Assembly (NCBI GenBank): GCA_023284085.1
Contig: JAKVHY010000005.1
Location: forward strand, 1 to 64,000
Reading direction: 5' to 3'
Origin: Shewanella benthica
GTDB lineage: Bacteria; Pseudomonadota; Gammaproteobacteria; Enterobacterales; Shewanellaceae
Length of the DNA stretch: 64,000 nt
The notes under the pieces are model-generated. The model worked only from the letters and a program-made list of their open reading frames with translations, did not search any database and had not been told where the DNA came from. The position numbers and the translations under genes are program-made. This document shows positions 48,344 through 58,963 of the stretch, piece after piece. The first letter of the stretch is position 1. Each line of letters opens with the position of its first letter.

Positions 48344-48556
48344 TTAATCCTCTTTAAAGAAGCCAGATTCATCATATCCCTGGGCATCCAGAGTCTCATG
48401 ATCAAATTCTGGCTTGACTGGGATGGCATGTTTTTCGGATGCCCAGTCACCTAGGTCGATTAGCTTGCAGCGATCACTGCAGAAAGGTCTAAATTTGGAC
48501 TCGGAATTCCAGATCACCTCTGTTTGGCAGGTGGGACACTTTACTCGGGTTGTCAT
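48344..48556 (-). CDS. yacG: DNA gyrase inhibitor YacG
   Basis: A 70-residue zinc protein. The four ligands are in CPTCQ at residues 8-12 and CSDRC at about 27-31. In E. coli YacG binds GyrB and blocks DNA binding. Conserved position between zapD and mutT. Confidence 0.93.
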   Translation of the reverse strand: MTTRVKCPTCQTEVIWNSESKFRPFCSDRCKLIDLGDWASEKHAIPVKPEFDHETLDAQGYDESGFFKED

Positions 48557-48681
48557 TGTTCAGTCTCTACAAGGTACGCTTACAAAATTGGCTTAACTTT
48601 GGACTCAAGATTTAGTTCAAGTTTTAGCTCACGTTTAGCAATTTAAGCATGATGTTTGATATGAAACCTATGATACTGGCT

Positions 48682-49416
48682 TTAGATACAGGTTGCTAAC
48701 TTAAACTCAATCGCTTTATCCGAGTGCTTTTGTTGGTCGAACTGCACGAAGTGAATCGCGTATCTATTCTTATGACCGCTAATGGTAGGATAACAGCCTT
48801 GATGTGAATCCAGTTGCACCCTAATTAATGACAGTGCCTGATTACTATTGCCTTGATAGAAACCGGCTTTCGCCACGGCTTCAGTATACTCAGTCGTTAA
48901 CCTGGTTAGTTCTAGAAGCAGACTGATAGGTGTCAGTAAGACTCTAAAGGTATCTAGCCACTGTGAGTACTCCTGTTGTCGAACTTCCCAAGGCTTGGCT
49001 AACCAATAATGTAGTTGTGGCAGGTCAAAATTACAACATGCTCCAGGCATATTGAACCTTTGGCGTAGGGCCATTAAGAATCGATTCTGTTTTAGTCGGC
49101 TACCTGGTCTTTCGCTTATTTGAAGTGTATCTCTAGCGTTAGATAAGAGGGATAAGTATTTATCGACTTGCTGTTTATCTATGTGGGGCAGATTCTGCCA
49201 ATTGGACAGTAATGCAATCTGCTTATCTAGGTCTTTGAGTACTTCGCCACGATAGTCGCAGCGCTCAGCCAGCTCACATAATGAGAAAAGGGGGTAGAAA
49301 CAACGATGTTGATGATCTTGAGTTAAGTTCATCTGCAGTTGTTGTTCAAGATACTCGAGCCTAAGGTAACTTCGAGTTTTCTCGTTTAGAGGTTGTTCAT
49401 AGATCAATTCAGTCAT
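48682..49416 (-). CDS. zapD: Cell division protein ZapD
   Basis: The 244-residue cytoplasmic protein matches ZapD (YacF), which crosslinks FtsZ filaments at the Z-ring. The N-terminal YEQPLNEKTRSYLRLEYL and RFNMPGACCNFDLPQLHYWL are diagnostic. It begins 8 bases after coaE. A 125-base gap to yacG may hold a second promoter. Confidence 0.94.
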   Translation of the reverse strand: MTELIYEQPLNEKTRSYLRLEYLEQQLQMNLTQDHQHRCFYPLFSLCELAERCDYRGEVLKDLDKQIALLSNWQNLPHIDKQQVDKYLSLLSNARDTLQISERPGSRLKQNRFLMALRQRFNMPGACCNFDLPQLHYWLAKPWEVRQQEYSQWLDTFRVLLTPISLLLELTRLTTEYTEAVAKAGFYQGNSNQALSLIRVQLDSHQGCYPTISGHKNRYAIHFVQFDQQKHSDKAIEFKLATCI

Positions 49417-49424
49417 GGCGTTTA

Positions 49425-50030
49425 TTAAGCATTATTGGACAATTTCAAATAATTATTATGTAGTGCAATTACTTTGCTTTTTAGCGCCGATATCTCTCCA
49501 TGATTGTCTATGACATCATCAGCTTTAAGTAGCTTTTCGGCTCTTGGGGCCTGGCTACTTATAATTTTTTCTACTTGTTCGTGAGTTACCGCATCCCTGT
49601 GAACTGTACGCTTTCGTTGTTGTTCAGGTGAAATATCAATCAAAAGTGTACGGTTTACTAACCTATCTAATTCATTCTCAAATAGCAAGGGAGCGACGAG
49701 AATTGTGTAGGGTGAGGACGTAGCTGCTAATTGATTTAGCATCTCGGTACGTATCATTGGGTGTAGTAAGTCATTGATCCAGTGTCGCTCTTTCGGCTGG
49801 CTGAAGATGATTTCTCTTAGAGCGGCGCGATCTAAGCTGTTATCTCGGTTTAATATCTGTTTACCGAAATGGGCCGCTATTTGATTTAAGCCGCTAGTGC
49901 CTATTGCTACCACATCTCGAGCGACGATATCTGCATCGACTAATTCTATGCCTAATTCTGCAAATAGATTAGCGACTGTGGTTTTTCCGCTACCTATGCC
50001 GCCAGTTAAGCCTATTAAATATTTAGCCAT
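49425..50030 (-). CDS. coaE: Dephospho-CoA kinase
   Basis: The 201-residue P-loop kinase carries out the last step of CoA synthesis. Walker A is GLTGGIGSGKTT at residues 7-18, followed by DADIVAR and the LLHP.IR block. It lies 45 bases after pilD, so the pil and coaE-zapD genes may share a transcript. Confidence 0.96.
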   Translation of the reverse strand: MAKYLIGLTGGIGSGKTTVANLFAELGIELVDADIVARDVVAIGTSGLNQIAAHFGKQILNRDNSLDRAALREIIFSQPKERHWINDLLHPMIRTEMLNQLAATSSPYTILVAPLLFENELDRLVNRTLLIDISPEQQRKRTVHRDAVTHEQVEKIISSQAPRAEKLLKADDVIDNHGEISALKSKVIALHNNYLKLSNNA

Positions 50031-50075
50031 AATCCTACTTCTTACACCATTTTATGAACAAGGCTAGCTTATTAC

Positions 50076-50987
50076 TTATAGGGTGGATAAATACCAAGTA
50101 TTGATATCACTGCCCCAGATCATGGCTATCCAGCCCGCTAGCGCGATATAGGGGCCAAAGGGAATTGGATTACCGTGATTGAGTTTTTTACTGATGATCA
50201 GCATGATGCCAACGACTGCGCCGACTATCGATGATAGCAGTATGATGAGTGGTAGTAACTGCCAACCAAACCAGGCACCAAACACGGCTAACAGCTTAAA
50301 ATCTCCATAGCCCATGCCATCCTTGCCTGTTAATAGTTTAAATGCCCAGAAGACACTCCAGAGGCTCAGATAACCTGCGGCAGCGCCGATTAATGCGTCG
50401 GTTGGGCTGGCAAAGGTGCCATTTAGGTTAATCAATAAACCGAACCATAGCAGGGGGAGGGTGAGTTGGTCGGGAAGCAGCATTTCATCGAGATCTATAC
50501 CTGTTAGCGCAATCAGCACAAAAGTGAGTAATGTTGCGCAGGCAAATTCCCAAGTAGGGCCGAAATGGAGCGCGAGAAAGGCCACGGCCAAGCCAGTCAA
50601 TAATTCTATTATTGGGTAGCGCGCCGAAATAGGCGTGCTGCATGAGGCACACTTTCCTTTTAGCATCAGCCAGCCAAAAACAGGCAGGTTATGCCAGGGC
50701 TTTATATCGGTTTTGCATTTCGGGCAGGCGGAGCCCGGCACGACCAGGTTATATTTCTCTGGATAACCATCTATGGCTCGTTCGAGTTTCTTTGAGATGG
50801 GAGCTACAAGCTCTTTATGATACTCGTTGAGGTATTGGTTACATTCTTGCTGCCACTCACGTTTCATCATCACCGGAAAGCGATGAATGACCACATTGAG
50901 GAAGCTACCTATGACGGCGGCAAAGATAAAAGCGATAGCGCTGAAGAGCCACAAGTTGTGGCTTAATATTGTTATTAATTCTGTCAT
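50076..50987 (-). CDS. pilD: Prepilin peptidase/N-methyltransferase PilD
   Basis: The 303-residue polytopic membrane aspartyl protease cleaves and N-methylates type IV prepilins and type II secretion pseudopilins. Two CXXC pairs (Cys88/91 and Cys113/116) form the zinc site of the cytoplasmic loop. The catalytic aspartates are Asp165 (TGID) and Asp229 (GYGDFK). Expected substrates include PilA encoded nearby. Confidence 0.96.
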   Translation of the reverse strand: MTELITILSHNLWLFSAIAFIFAAVIGSFLNVVIHRFPVMMKREWQQECNQYLNEYHKELVAPISKKLERAIDGYPEKYNLVVPGSACPKCKTDIKPWHNLPVFGWLMLKGKCASCSTPISARYPIIELLTGLAVAFLALHFGPTWEFACATLLTFVLIALTGIDLDEMLLPDQLTLPLLWFGLLINLNGTFASPTDALIGAAAGYLSLWSVFWAFKLLTGKDGMGYGDFKLLAVFGAWFGWQLLPLIILLSSIVGAVVGIMLIISKKLNHGNPIPFGPYIALAGWIAMIWGSDINTWYLSTL

Positions 50988-51022
50988 TAGTCTTCTGGTT
51001 ATTTGATTTTAATGGAAGCCTG

Positions 51023-52297
51023 CTAACTTACAATCTTACCCATTTCGAAGATGGGAAGATACATGGCGACGATTAAGCCACCGACTAGCGTACCTATCAC
51101 CACCATCATGATGGGTTCGATCAGGCTGGAGAGTCCATCTACGGCGTCATCGACCTGCATCTCGTAAATATTGGCGACCTTGTTGAGCATATCGTCGAGT
51201 CCACCGGACTCTTCTCCTATCATAACCATCTGGATCAACATGTCAGGGAAGATACCTGTAGTACGCATGGCCACATTCATCTGCATGCCCGCCATCACTT
51301 CGGAGCGGACCTTGAGTAGTGCTTTGCGGTATACGGCATTACCGGATGCGCCAGCAGCAGACTCCAGGCCATCGATTAGCGGGACTCCAGCGGCAAATGT
51401 GGTTGCCAGTGTGCGAGCGAAACGGGCCATGGCGGCTTTATGTAAAATTAATCCTATGGCCGGTATCTTTAAAATTAACACGTCAACCTTGTCCCGAAAC
51501 TGTTGGGAGTGCAGATGTGCACGTTTAAATAGAAATACTGCAATAATAATAGCGACGGCAAAAATGTACCAGGAGGCTTGTAGGGCTTCTGATATACCTA
51601 TGACAAATTGGGTAAAGGCGGGCAGTTCGGCGCCGAAACCGGCAAAAATTTCCTGGAACTGTGGCACCACAAACAGTAGCAGTAGTGTTGTCACGCCTAT
51701 GGCAACCACCACCACGGCAGCCGGGTAGAACATGGCCTTCTTGATTTTAGATTTAAGTGCTTCCGCTTTCTCTCTGTAGGTCGCGACGCGATCGAACACG
51801 GCATCTAAGGATCCCGAGTGTTCTCCTGCGGCGACCAGATCCACATAAAGATCGTCGAAATATCGCCTGTGGGGTCTTAATGCATCTGATAGCGGGATAC
51901 CGGCTTGGACATCATTGAGTATGGTACCGAGCAGCTCACGCATCTTGGCTTTCTCATGACCGCGACCCAACATATCTATGGTGGTCACCAGCGGCACTCC
52001 GGCCGAGAGCATGGTGGCTATCTGGCGGGTGATCATGGCGATATCCATGGCGTTGATCTTGGGAGCACCCAGCTGGAATAGACTCGCCGATTGTTTTTTG
52101 ACCGATTTAGGGTTGACCCCCTGAGTTTTTAGCTGACTACGAACCTCTGCAGCGGTGGCTCCTTTAAGCTCACCTGAGGTTTTTTGACCGGCTTTGTTGA
52201 CCCCTTTCCATTCGAAGGTATAGATTTTAGCTTGGCTGTTAGCATTGGCTTTCTTAGCTCTTGCCTGTCTTTTTTTAATGGTGCTTGCGGTAGCCAT
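51023..52297 (-). CDS. pilC: Type IV pilus inner-membrane platform protein PilC
   Basis: A 424-residue GspF-family protein with two repeated cytoplasmic helical domains (each with a GVPL segment: MLSAGVPLVTTIDML and TTFAAGVPLIDGLES) and three membrane helices. It couples the PilB and PilT motors to pilus growth. The N-terminal 25 residues are very basic. Gene order pilA-B-C-D is standard. Confidence 0.95.
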   Translation of the reverse strand: MATASTIKKRQARAKKANANSQAKIYTFEWKGVNKAGQKTSGELKGATAAEVRSQLKTQGVNPKSVKKQSASLFQLGAPKINAMDIAMITRQIATMLSAGVPLVTTIDMLGRGHEKAKMRELLGTILNDVQAGIPLSDALRPHRRYFDDLYVDLVAAGEHSGSLDAVFDRVATYREKAEALKSKIKKAMFYPAAVVVVAIGVTTLLLLFVVPQFQEIFAGFGAELPAFTQFVIGISEALQASWYIFAVAIIIAVFLFKRAHLHSQQFRDKVDVLILKIPAIGLILHKAAMARFARTLATTFAAGVPLIDGLESAAGASGNAVYRKALLKVRSEVMAGMQMNVAMRTTGIFPDMLIQMVMIGEESGGLDDMLNKVANIYEMQVDDAVDGLSSLIEPIMMVVIGTLVGGLIVAMYLPIFEMGKIVS

Positions 52298-52334
52298 GGC
52301 CGTTCCTTAAGATAAAATTTGTAGAACCTAGAAC

Positions 52335-54044
52335 CTAGAAGCTGGTGACTCGATTGATTTCGGCGATGCTGGTGACGCCCTGAATGACCTTGAGCAATCC
52401 AGACTCTCGTAGATCGCGCATGCCCTGCTCCTTGGCCATAGTGGCTATCTGTAAGGAGTTACCCCCTTCCATGATGATACGCGCTATTTCATCTGATATT
52501 TTCATCACCTCATAGATGCCGACCCGGCCCTTATAACCGCCGGAGCAGAGATCGCAGCCCACAGGTTTATAAGTGGTGATGCCAGCATCTATGTTAGCTT
52601 GCTTAAAACCTAGACTCTCTAGTTCGTGCTCTGGAACGTCTTCTGTTTGCTTACACTCGGGGCAGAGGCGGCGCGTCAGACGTTGAGCAATAATGAGGTT
52701 TACCGAACTGGCTATGTTGTAGCCGGGCACGCCCATGTTGATGAGTCGGGTCAAGGTTTCGGCGGCAGAGTTGGTGTGCAGTGTCGACAGCACCAGGTGG
52801 CCGGTCTGGGCCGCCTTGATGGCAATCTCGGCTGTCTCTAAGTCGCGAATTTCACCCACCATGATTACATCGGGATCTTGACGCAGAAATGAGCGCAATG
52901 CAGAAGCAAAGGTCAGGCCCGCCTTGAGGTTGATATGGACCTGATTGACCCCTTCGAGGTTAATCTCCACCGGATCTTCGACGGTAGAGATATTGCGGGC
53001 CTCGGTGTTGAGTATGTTGAGGCCGGTATAGAGGGAGACGGTTTTACCTGATCCTGTAGGGCCGGTGACCAAGATCATGCCTTGAGGTTTTTCCAACATC
53101 TCCTCGTACAGCTCGCGCTGATCGTCTTCATAGCCCAACTTTTCGATGCCTAGTTGCGCCGAGGAGGAGTCGAGGATACGCATCACTATTTTCTCGCCCC
53201 AGATGGTAGGCAAGCTGCTGACACGAAAATCGATTGATTTGGTGCGCGATAGCTTCATCTTGATGCGGCCATCTTGCGGGACTCTTCGTTCGGCGATATC
53301 TAGCTTGGACATCACCTTGAGTCGAGCCGATATGCGGGCGGAAAGATTGACCGGAGGCTCGGAGACTTGATGCAGGATACCATCGATTCGAAAACGAATA
53401 CGGTAACGTTTCTCATAGGGCTCAAAATGCAGATCCGACGCACCTTTGCGTATGGCATCGGTCAAGATCTTATTGATATAGATGACGATAGGCGCATCAT
53501 CGCCGCTCTCACCTTTTTGTTCCTCTTCGCGCTTGCTGGGATCATCTATCTCGATATCGGCGAGGGCGGATTCATCTATGCCACTGATATCCAGTGCCGA
53601 GATATCCTCCTCGAGTACCTTGTCTATGGCCTTGGTGAGCTTATCATCTTCGACCAGTATGGCTTCGGCATGCAGTCCTGCGCTAAATTGAAAGTCTTCC
53701 AGCGCTGCTATATTGGTGGGATCGGAAGTGCCGATATAGAGGCGGTTACCGCGCTTAAACAGCGGCAGGCATTTATGTTTCTCGATCAGCTTCTTGTTGA
53801 GGAAGTCTTCGGGAATACTGGCAATGTCAAACTCGTCGAGATCTAATAAGGGGGTGCCATATTCTTCATAACAGAGCTCGGCTATTTCGCGCGCTGAAAT
53901 CAGCTTTTCGGAGACTATGGTAGAGACTAGGGATTGTTTATTTTGCCGGGATTTGGCGATAGCGGATGCTATCTGCTCTTCGCTGAGCAAATTTTTACGG
54001 ATAAATAGTGTCGATAAACCTAGATGCAGGCCGGTAGTTGGCAT
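52335..54044 (-). CDS. pilB: Type IV pilus extension ATPase PilB
   Basis: The 569-residue hexameric ATPase has an N-terminal MshE/GspE-like domain, Walker A GPTGSGKT (about residue 330), the Asp box, Walker B ([12 protein letters not shown]) and His box. It also has the zinc-binding tetracysteine module CPEC ... CDLC near residues 460-500. It powers pilus assembly. A hairpin separates it from pilA. Confidence 0.96.
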   Translation of the reverse strand: MPTTGLHLGLSTLFIRKNLLSEEQIASAIAKSRQNKQSLVSTIVSEKLISAREIAELCYEEYGTPLLDLDEFDIASIPEDFLNKKLIEKHKCLPLFKRGNRLYIGTSDPTNIAALEDFQFSAGLHAEAILVEDDKLTKAIDKVLEEDISALDISGIDESALADIEIDDPSKREEEQKGESGDDAPIVIYINKILTDAIRKGASDLHFEPYEKRYRIRFRIDGILHQVSEPPVNLSARISARLKVMSKLDIAERRVPQDGRIKMKLSRTKSIDFRVSSLPTIWGEKIVMRILDSSSAQLGIEKLGYEDDQRELYEEMLEKPQGMILVTGPTGSGKTVSLYTGLNILNTEARNISTVEDPVEINLEGVNQVHINLKAGLTFASALRSFLRQDPDVIMVGEIRDLETAEIAIKAAQTGHLVLSTLHTNSAAETLTRLINMGVPGYNIASSVNLIIAQRLTRRLCPECKQTEDVPEHELESLGFKQANIDAGITTYKPVGCDLCSGGYKGRVGIYEVMKISDEIARIIMEGGNSLQIATMAKEQGMRDLRESGLLKVIQGVTSIAEINRVTSF

Positions 54045-54072
54045 GAGTTACTCATCAGTGATTTCTACTAAC

Positions 54073-54110
54073 AATAATCCGAGTGGAAAGTTAATTCCAC
54101 TCGGATTATT
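54073..54110 (-). terminator. Hairpin between pilA and pilB
   Basis: A perfect 16-bp inverted repeat (54073-54088 with 54095-54110, loop AGTTAA). Lying just after the pilA stop, it probably ends most pilA transcripts and lets a minority read into pilBCD. The U-tract is poor. Confidence 0.75.
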
Positions 54111-54128
54111 AGTTAACCTGTGTGCTTA

Positions 54129-54572
54129 TTAAACACCTGAAGCTGGAGGTGTAGCTGCATCTAAACCTGCACCTTCGAGGCAAAGTGCTGTATCAGCAGG
54201 ATCTATGCCTGTAGCATCATAGCTGACTGCACCATCCGATCCGATTGTCGCTGTGACTGTACACTTATCACCAGCAAAAGCTATAGTCGATTCCGTTCCA
54301 AATTCTGCTGCACCGGTTAGTTTCATAGCTGTAATGTTTTTTGTAACAGATGCACAAGCTATATTTGAAGTCACACAAGCAGCAGCAGTAGAAGATATGG
54401 AGCTAACGGCCTTCATCGAGGCACCACCACCTGCTGCGACTATATAATCTTTATAAGCAGGCAGTGCAATGGCGGCGAGAATACCGATAATTGCCACCAC
54501 GATCATTAATTCAATCAGGGTGAAACCCTTAGCGTTTTTGTTTAGTCTGTTACTTAAGTTAATGCCTTTCAT
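54129..54572 (-). CDS. pilA: Type IV major pilin PilA
   Basis: The 147-residue prepilin has a basic leader of 16 residues, the PilD cleavage site G|FTLIELM, Glu5 of the mature protein, and the hydrophobic alpha-1 helix. Cysteines near residues 96 and 130 could form the C-terminal disulfide loop. The head domain is short and rich in Ala, Ser and Thr. GGAGAGAG precedes the ATG. Upstream DNA (54573-55232) holds a short tandem repeat. Confidence 0.94.
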   Translation of the reverse strand: MKGINLSNRLNKNAKGFTLIELMIVVAIIGILAAIALPAYKDYIVAAGGGASMKAVSSISSTAAACVTSNIACASVTKNITAMKLTGAAEFGTESTIAFAGDKCTVTATIGSDGAVSYDATGIDPADTALCLEGAGLDAATPPASGV

Positions 54573-54663
54573 TTTCTCTCTCCGTGGACCTAAATATTAA
54601 AGTTACTGCATAGAAAACTTAAGCGTCGATTAGACTCGATGGTAAGTTAATTCTACTATTTTT

Positions 54664-54724
54664 ATGTACTGCTAATTATGTACTGCTAATTATGTACTGC
54701 TAGTTATGTGCCGCTAGCTATGTG
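54664..54724. repeat. 14-bp tandem repeat, four units plus a partial fifth
   Basis: ATGTACTGCTAATT occurs at 54664-54677 and 54678-54691. A one-base variant (AGTT end) follows at 54692-54705, and a diverged unit (ATGTGCCGCTAGCT) at 54706-54719, with a fifth beginning ATGTG. It lies 92-152 bases upstream of the pilA start. Confidence 0.92.
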
Positions 54725-55170
54725 CATTCCGGCAAACCGCACCTCGTGTTCTCCTTCATTTAAATGCTTTTAAGCGAACTTAAAGTGAAGCAAAAGTGAA
54801 CCTAAGGTGAGGTTGGCCGCAGTGGCCATCTCGCCTACGTCCAAAGTTAGTACAAAGTTAATGTAAATGGAACTGTAAATTACAATAAAGTACTAATTTG
54901 GCGATGATTTAGTCTATAAAGGTTAAATTTATGTTAATTGGGTTCTAGCGCTTTTTTGGCTATGTATGAAAAATTGTCACTTCTGCATGATGTGTCAATA
55001 TTTGGGCGTTTTTCAAGCGGTGGCTGCAGTTTGTTTTTTATGCACACCTAGGTTGCTGGATACAGATGTTATCAACAGCATCTTCTAATGAATTGGGCTG
55101 GGCTGGAATCAAGTAATAAATGCAAGGTGAGCTTAGTGCTTCTATTTAGTTCTTCTATTACTTCCTATAA

Positions 55171-55201
55171 AAAAGGTGACTCAACGTCAGCGAGTCACCT
55201 T
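55171..55201 (-). terminator. Terminator of nadC
   Basis: AAGGTGACTC at 55173-55182 pairs with GAGTCACCTT at 55192-55201, giving a U-run on the minus strand. Confidence 0.88.
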
Positions 55202-55232
55202 AAAATCTGCTGGCAAGCTCTATGACTTGCGC

Positions 55233-56222
<990 letters not shown>

Positions 56223-56367
56223 TCATATTTGAGCTACACTTTTTCAAGTTACCACACCTGTTTTAGATATGAGTGTCAGTTATCCAGAATGAGTTCGATG
56301 GACCTTTTCAGTGAGAGGTCTAACTGGTAAAGTGCTGATAAGACATGACAGATTTCAGGTTAACTGA

Positions 56368-56946
56368 TTGTTGACAAAAGCTAAACTAATTCCAGGTTTT
56401 GAACTTGGCTGGGCCGATGGGGTGAAGCGGTGTGTATCACCACATTTTAACGCTAGGCCTGATGGTGAGGTCAGCCTGTTAGTTATTCATAATATTAGTC
56501 TGCCAGCCGGCTGTTTTGGTACGCCCTATATCGATCAGCTATTTCAAGGCTGTTTAGATATCGCGGCAGATCCCAGTTTTAACGCGCTTAAAGGCCTCGA
56601 AGTCTCGGCGCATTACCTTATTCGCAGAGATGGGGAAGTGATTCAGTACGTCTCTTGCGATGAGCGCGCCTGGCATGCCGGGGTCTCTAGTTTTCGGGGA
56701 CGACCAGGCTGCAATGATTTTGCTGTTGGAATAGAGCTTGAAGGCACAGATAACCAAGGTTATACCGAGCCACAATATCAGCACTTGCTTAGGCTGACAC
56801 TTGGCTTGATGGCAAGATATCCCATGTTGAATTTGGATGCTATTGTCGGTCATAGTGACATAGCGCCGGGCAGGAAAACCGATCCCGGCGATTGTTTCGA
56901 TTGGAGCAGGTATAAACGCGAGTTAACCTTGAATCTGAGCCTCTAG
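56368..56946 (+). CDS. ampD: 1,6-anhydro-N-acetylmuramyl-L-alanine amidase AmpD
   Basis: The 192-residue cytoplasmic zinc amidase recycles cell-wall muropeptides and so keeps AmpC-type beta-lactamase genes quiet where AmpR is present. Zinc ligands lie in VIHNISLPAG (His40) and VGHSDIAPGRKTDPGDCFDW. No ATG fits: an in-frame TGA at 56365-56367 forces the start to TTG at 56368 or 56371. Confidence 0.93.
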   Translation: MLTKAKLIPGFELGWADGVKRCVSPHFNARPDGEVSLLVIHNISLPAGCFGTPYIDQLFQGCLDIAADPSFNALKGLEVSAHYLIRRDGEVIQYVSCDERAWHAGVSSFRGRPGCNDFAVGIELEGTDNQGYTEPQYQHLLRLTLGLMARYPMLNLDAIVGHSDIAPGRKTDPGDCFDWSRYKRELTLNLSL

Positions 56947-57041
56947 TACCTCTACTTAGCTAGCTGAGTATGTCTTAGGCTTGGCGAGATGAATGAGCCT
57001 AAATGCTGGATGTTTAAATCTGAGTAAAAAGGATGGACTTA

Positions 57042-57893
57042 ATGGCACTGTTTTCTTTATTAGTGGCGATAATGGTTGAGCGATTAAAGCTGCTACCTAA
57101 GTCATGGCAACTCGAATCATTTCTAGATCTCTATTCTGCCAATTTATTTGGTAAGCAGCAGCTCAACTCAGAAGCCATGATGGCGCTGGCGCTTCTTTTG
57201 CCAGCCATTAGCGTTTTCGTGACCACTTGGGCCGTCAGCGGCCTGCTATGGGGAGGGGTGAGCTTATTTCTTTGGGTCGGCATCTCAATTCTATGCTTTA
57301 GTCATCAGAAACAAAGAACGGCTTTTAAGCGATACATGCAGGCGGCTTGTCGAGGCGACTCTCAAGCTTGTTATCATTTTGCCGAAGAGCTTGATTGTAA
57401 GCGTGCTATCGAGGCCGTAAGCGAGAGTGATCTAGGCGCTAAAGTGGGCCAAAGCGTCACTTGGCTCAATTATCGTTTTTATGGCGCGGTTGCGCTATAT
57501 CTTATCTTCTTCGGTCCTGCGGGCGCAGTCTTATACTGTACCGTGCGTTACTTCGCTGACCTAAGCCATCAGGAATCGCTCGAGTTACCCCTGGTGGATA
57601 AAGTGCTGGCACTGTTAGATTGGTTACCGAGCCGCATTTTTTCTTTCGGTTATGTGCTCAGTGGTCAATTCTCTCAAGCCTTTAGCAGTTGGCGCAAGCT
57701 GGGGTTAAGTCTGGGGCATAGCGCCAGAGAGATAGTGACTCAAGTGGCCTTAGCCGCAGAGCCTAGGCCTGAAGCCTCGGCCACCCCCATTTGTGTCCAG
57801 GCGACATTGGCATTGCTGCAGTTGAGTAAACGTAATTTCATTTTACTGTTAACCACGCTTTCCTTGTTAACCATCTTTGGTGTGGTGGCATAA
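57042..57893 (+). CDS. ampE: AmpE family inner-membrane protein
   Basis: The 283-residue membrane protein with several hydrophobic helices matches AmpE, encoded next to ampD in many gammaproteobacteria. Its biochemical role is unsettled. I chose the ATG at 57042 (MALFSLLVAIMVERLKLL), 9 bases from GGA; the ATG at 57033 touches that ribosome site. Confidence 0.88.
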   Translation: MALFSLLVAIMVERLKLLPKSWQLESFLDLYSANLFGKQQLNSEAMMALALLLPAISVFVTTWAVSGLLWGGVSLFLWVGISILCFSHQKQRTAFKRYMQAACRGDSQACYHFAEELDCKRAIEAVSESDLGAKVGQSVTWLNYRFYGAVALYLIFFGPAGAVLYCTVRYFADLSHQESLELPLVDKVLALLDWLPSRIFSFGYVLSGQFSQAFSSWRKLGLSLGHSAREIVTQVALAAEPRPEASATPICVQATLALLQLSKRNFILLLTTLSLLTIFGVVA

Positions 57894-58059
57894 ATACAAC
57901 TCCAACAGAGTCACCTTCTCATAGTGACTCTTGTTAGTGACAATGGTCTGACCTTTCTCGGTGAAATTTCCGCTATGCTCACACATCATGAGTATCCCTG
58001 ACTCAGGTCACAAACTGGACTTTTAAAATGTGATTTGCTAAAGTGCGCTCAGTCTACTA

Positions 58060-58076
58060 AATTGGTAAGACCAATT
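58060..58076. promoter_or_regulatory. PdhR operator
   Basis: AATTGGTAAGACCAATT is a perfect 7-bp-arm palindrome matching the PdhR consensus ATTGGT-N3-ACCAAT. It lies 23 bases upstream of pdhR, so pdhR and the pdh genes should be self-repressed and released by pyruvate. Confidence 0.9.
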
Positions 58077-58098
58077 TACAATAGCAGCTGAGGGCCAC

Positions 58099-58851
58099 AT
58101 GGCTTATAAAAAAATAAACCAGCCAAAAATTTCCGATGTCATCATGGGTCAGTTAGAACAGATGATTTTGGAAGGAAGCCTACAACCGGGTCAGAAGCTG
58201 CCTCCTGAGCGTGAACTGGCACTTCAATTTGAAGTATCCCGTCCCTCGTTACGCGAAGCCATTCAAAAATTAGAAGCCAAAGGCCTGCTGTTGCGCCGCC
58301 AAGGCGGTGGCACCTATGTCAAAGAGCAGCTTTGGCAGAGCTTGGCCGATCCCATCGTTGAATTGATGCATAGTGACTCCGAGAGTCAGTATGATCTGCT
58401 CGAATTTCGTCATGCCACCGAAGGCATGATGGCTTATTTTGCCGCGCTTCGTGGCACCGATGCCGATATGCAGAATATCAAGCGCACTATCATGGATGTA
58501 GAAGCGGCGCAAGATATTGAGCTGCAAGCGGAAGCCATCGTACATTTCTATCGTGCCATAGCAGAGGCGTCACATAACGTGGCCATGTTGCATCTGGTAC
58601 TCAGTTTAGCTCCTGTGCTGCATAAGAATGTGGCACAGAACCTGGAACTGCTGAATCGAAGAGAGGAAGCATCCACCAGGGCAAACGAACATAGGCTGGC
58701 ATTGCTAGCCGCAATCGTTCGCCGTGATCCTGACGCGGCTCGCGAAGCCTCGAATGAGCATTTAAGCTATATCGAGGAAGTGATGTTGACCGTTAGGAAA
58801 GAAGATAGTCGGTTGCAGCGCAGTCTGCGCCGTTTAAAAAGTGGTGACTAG
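58099..58851 (+). CDS. pdhR: Pyruvate dehydrogenase complex repressor PdhR (GntR/FadR family)
   Basis: The 250-residue regulator has a winged helix domain (LQPGQKLPPERELALQF, SRPSLREAIQKLEAKGLL) and an all-helical FCD effector domain that binds pyruvate. It lies 112 bases ahead of aceE, with its own operator upstream. Confidence 0.95.
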   Translation: MAYKKINQPKISDVIMGQLEQMILEGSLQPGQKLPPERELALQFEVSRPSLREAIQKLEAKGLLLRRQGGGTYVKEQLWQSLADPIVELMHSDSESQYDLLEFRHATEGMMAYFAALRGTDADMQNIKRTIMDVEAAQDIELQAEAIVHFYRAIAEASHNVAMLHLVLSLAPVLHKNVAQNLELLNRREEASTRANEHRLALLAAIVRRDPDAAREASNEHLSYIEEVMLTVRKEDSRLQRSLRRLKSGD

Positions 58852-58963
58852 GCGTTCTTCAGTGTGAGAGCCTGCCGGCACCAACCCATATTTTTAATAT
58901 TTTAAATATCACTAAGTACTGAGGTTCGGTACTTGGGTATTACGTATAGGAAAGGACTGCGAA

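Larger units (their letters stand above)
54573..55232. other. Long non-coding region upstream of pilA
   Basis: A 660-base gap between nadC and pilA with no gene I can support. It holds a 14-bp tandem repeat close to pilA (54664-54724) and the nadC terminator (55171-55201). I looked for a sigma-54 site of TGGCAC-N5-TTGC form and found none that convinces. Confidence 0.6.

Noticed and set aside
51171..51728. A 185-codon open frame antisense to pilC
   Set aside because: It mirrors the codon structure of pilC; composition and lack of a ribosome site mark it as a shadow.
53367..53846. A 159-codon open frame antisense to pilB
   Set aside because: Shadow of the pilB coding sequence; the pilB protein is complete and conserved across this stretch.
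54573..55232. Sigma-54 promoter expected for pilA by analogy with Pseudomonas
   Set aside because: No GG-N10-GC site with good flanks was found on the minus strand upstream of pilA.
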